From an uncultured Marvinbryantia sp. (GTDB taxonomy: Bacteria; Bacillota; Clostridia; Lachnospirales; Lachnospiraceae): a stretch of DNA of 5,889 nucleotides. A model generated the notes under the pieces. The model was not told the origin of the DNA, did not search any database, and saw nothing but the letters and a program-made list of their open reading frames with translations. The translations under genes were made by a program, and so were the position numbers. The DNA lies in NCBI GenBank assembly GCA_947624335.1, contig CANQJX010000121.1, positions 1 through 5,889 on the forward strand, in the 5' to 3' direction. Positions 5,529 through 5,889 of this stretch are shown here, one piece after another (the stretch's first letter is position 1; the number at the start of each line of letters is the position of its first letter).

Positions 5529-5889
5529 TTATGATTCGGTATCTACTTTCCATAAAATATGTTCCACGATATCGCCCGCCATCATCGCATAGGCTCCTCT
5601 TTCTTTTCTTGCCGCGTCGCCGGCAAGCCCGTGCAGATAAACGCCAAGCTTCGCTGCTTCCAGCAATTCCATTCCCTGCGCCAGAAGACCCCCGATGACC
5701 CCTGCCAGCACGTCCCCGCTCCCTCCGGTCGCCATACCGTGATTGCCCGTGCTGTTCCAGAAGCAGTCCTTTCCGTCGCTGGTCACCGTTTTCGCGTCTT
5801 TCAGCACCGTGATCACATGATGCTCTGCGGAAAATCTCTGCGCAGACTCCGCTTTTTTCGCTTTGACCGCTTCCGCCGGCTGCCCCGAA
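5529..5889 (-). CDS. nnrD: ADP/ATP-dependent NAD(P)H-hydrate dehydratase, C-terminal part (runs off the window)
   Basis: The reading frame is open to the right edge, so only the last 119 codons are visible and the start is outside. The ribokinase-like signature GMATGGSGDVLAG lies at visible residues 51-63; its Asp (GD) is the expected catalytic base, and the preceding NSTGN matches the family. The upstream part, with VITVLKDAKTV, matches the family's VVVLKGxxTVI strand. NnrD uses ADP or ATP to restore damaged NAD(P)HX to NAD(P)H; in many bacteria it is fused after the NnrE epimerase, which cannot be judged here. A GTG at 5816 lies inside the frame but is not the true start, as conserved sequence continues before it. 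The TAA stop overlaps the alr ribosome site. Confidence 0.92.
   Translation of the reverse strand, partial: SGQPAEAVKAKKAESAQRFSAEHHVITVLKDAKTVTSDGKDCFWNSTGNHGMATGGSGDVLAGVIGGLLAQGMELLEAAKLGVYLHGLAGDAARKERGAYAMMAGDIVEHILWKVDTES

Noticed and set aside
4907..5698. Long plus-strand open frame (263 codons) opposite alr and nnrD
   Set aside because: It lies antisense to two clearly conserved genes, is rich in Arg/Pro as expected of a shadow frame, and has no recognisable domain or ribosome site.

Overview
This window looks like a chromosomal housekeeping segment from a Clostridia-type Firmicute, most likely Lachnospiraceae. The evidence is strong AGGAG-type Shine-Dalgarno sites, a ClpP-like TepA protease of spore-formers, an alr-mazF gene pair and a free-standing CBS/CorC protein next to yebC. 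All eight genes I can support are on the minus strand, so transcription runs from right to left. The assignment rests on protein resemblance and gene order only.

Right part, in transcription order: the C-terminal part of an NAD(P)H-hydrate dehydratase (nnrD, running off the right edge), then alanine racemase (alr), then the endoribonuclease MazF. The nnrD stop overlaps the alr Shine-Dalgarno site. alr is followed after 75 bases by mazF. No MazE antitoxin gene is present in that gap, although Bacillus has one there. The gap instead holds a short structured leader whose inverted repeat covers the mazF ribosome site.

Middle part: a very good sigma-A-type promoter overlaps the mazF stop codon and drives a CBS-pair/CorC protein, yebC, and an uncharacterised protein with a CFI-box. 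The last two gene junctions are tight enough for translational coupling. The unit ends in three consecutive hairpins, the last followed by a U-tract (rho-independent terminator).

Left part: a separate unit with tepA, then a 128-residue protein that starts exactly like undecaprenyl-diphosphate phosphatase (UppP/BacA) but lacks the second half of that enzyme, including its second signature motif. It keeps a good promoter, a ribosome site and a GC-rich terminator hairpin, so it looks like an in-frame internal deletion or a half-size relative. A short motif resembling dispersed clostridial REP-type repeats lies beyond it at the left edge.

The genes serve metabolite repair, D-alanine supply for peptidoglycan, RNA cleavage, a CBS-type transport accessory, translation or transcription control, and protein quality control. 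I see no clear phage, insertion sequence, CRISPR array, tRNA or rRNA. The most interesting points are the half UppP, the MazF without an adjacent antitoxin, the alanine at the carbamylated-lysine site of Alr, and the CFI-box protein of unknown function.
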